Source: Trichomonas vaginalis G3 (taxonomy: Eukaryota > Parabasalia > Trichomonadida > Trichomonadidae). From it: 64,000 bases of DNA. Below, piece after piece: positions 63,722 to 64,000 of the stretch. How positions within the stretch are numbered: position 1 is the first letter of the stretch; each line of letters starts with the position of its first letter. The notes below the pieces were generated by a model, which was not told the origin of the DNA, did no database searches, and was given only the letters and a program-made list of their open reading frames with translations. The stretch is taken from positions 26,566,082 through 26,630,081 of the forward strand of contig NC_067207.1 of assembly GCF_026262505.1 (NCBI RefSeq). Direction: 5' to 3'. Made by a program: the position numbers and the translations under genes.

Positions 63722-64000
63722 TTACAATTTTGAAGTATGACGTCTACTAGAAATTCCAGGCAATTGCTGCTTTGACGGGAGCTTATAATTCTTTGTAGAA
63801 TTTCTGATATCAAGCATATCTCCAATAACAATAGCAATTTGATCAAATTTCTCTTCCAATGTTTTTGCTTGTCGCTCTCCTCGCAGAAATGTCTTCTCAT
63901 TAATATCTGAAACAATTTTATACATGTTATCAATTGAAAGTCTGATTAATGCACATTCTTGACCTTTTAATCTGCTTTGAATTGCAACAAGTTCTTGTGA
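63722..64000 (-). CDS. C-terminal part of a coiled-coil protein, cut by window edge
   Basis: The frame is open from the window end to TAA at 63722-63724 and encodes 92 residues. The first 65 are a helical coiled coil (ELVAIQSRLKGQECALIRLS, AKTLEEKFDQIAIVIGDML), the end is basic (SSRRHTSKL). Family unknown. The overlapping frame ending at 63688 lacks this regularity. Confidence 0.55.
   Translation of the reverse strand, partial: SQELVAIQSRLKGQECALIRLSIDNMYKIVSDINEKTFLRGERQAKTLEEKFDQIAIVIGDMLDIRNSTKNYKLPSKQQLPGISSRRHTSKL

Noticed and set aside
63688-63933. Alternative minus-strand frame at the right window edge
   Set aside because: The frame ending at 63722 continues open to the edge and has regular coiled-coil character.

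Overview
The window looks like a contig from a trichomonad, most probably Trichomonas vaginalis. The evidence is indirect but consistent: AT-rich, essentially intron-free host genes; start codons preceded within about 10-25 bases by the trichomonad initiator TCAYTWYTCATTA; many stops of the form TAAA; a divergent histone H3/H4 pair; a tail of BTB/discoidin and ankyrin family genes; a Maverick (Polinton) and Tvmar-like mariner copies. No tRNA, rRNA or CRISPR was seen.

Layout. 1-1117 is a BTB-domain host gene (minus strand) with an in-frame stop before its discoidin-like end. 1425-22359 is a 20.9-kb Maverick/Polinton with a 6-bp target duplication (AATATT) and 217-bp terminal inverted repeats that look identical. 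It carries a protein-primed type B DNA polymerase, a retroviral-type integrase, a primase-helicase, a packaging ATPase, a major capsid protein, a phage-like fibre gene and several small virion-like genes; some genes are broken, others look whole. A 1303-bp mariner sits inside it. Non-coding parts of the element are unusual: five tandem units of about 249 bp, each able to fold as a four-armed DNA cloverleaf; 119-bp repeats in opposite orientation on the two sides of the primase-helicase; and scattered GC-rich mini-hairpins.

22663-28882 holds a second, whole mariner and a 1639-bp unit (mariner 3' part plus a BTB/discoidin pseudogene) repeated three times in tandem, closed by a further mariner 3' part.

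29334-59266 is mostly ordinary host housekeeping: syndetin/VPS50, profilin, a TMEM209-like membrane protein, the MCM-binding protein, histones H3 (spanning a 261-base gap) and H4, an importin-beta-type karyopherin, a hydrogenosomal-type glycine cleavage H protein, LSm2, a Lys/Ser-rich disordered protein, a PIG-V-like GT-C glycosyltransferase and an ER Hsp110/Grp170-like chaperone. Among them lie a 5'-less glycine-rich gene and an ankyrin gene whose 99-bp repeats are almost perfectly homogenised over 4.4 kb.

Three members of a surface/beta-helix-like family (41036-42034, 59705-60909, 62247-63281) appear, each damaged in a different way. Between the last two is a 196-bp MITE with TTAA target duplication inserted in a relic of the Grp170 gene. 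The window ends inside a coiled-coil gene on the minus strand.
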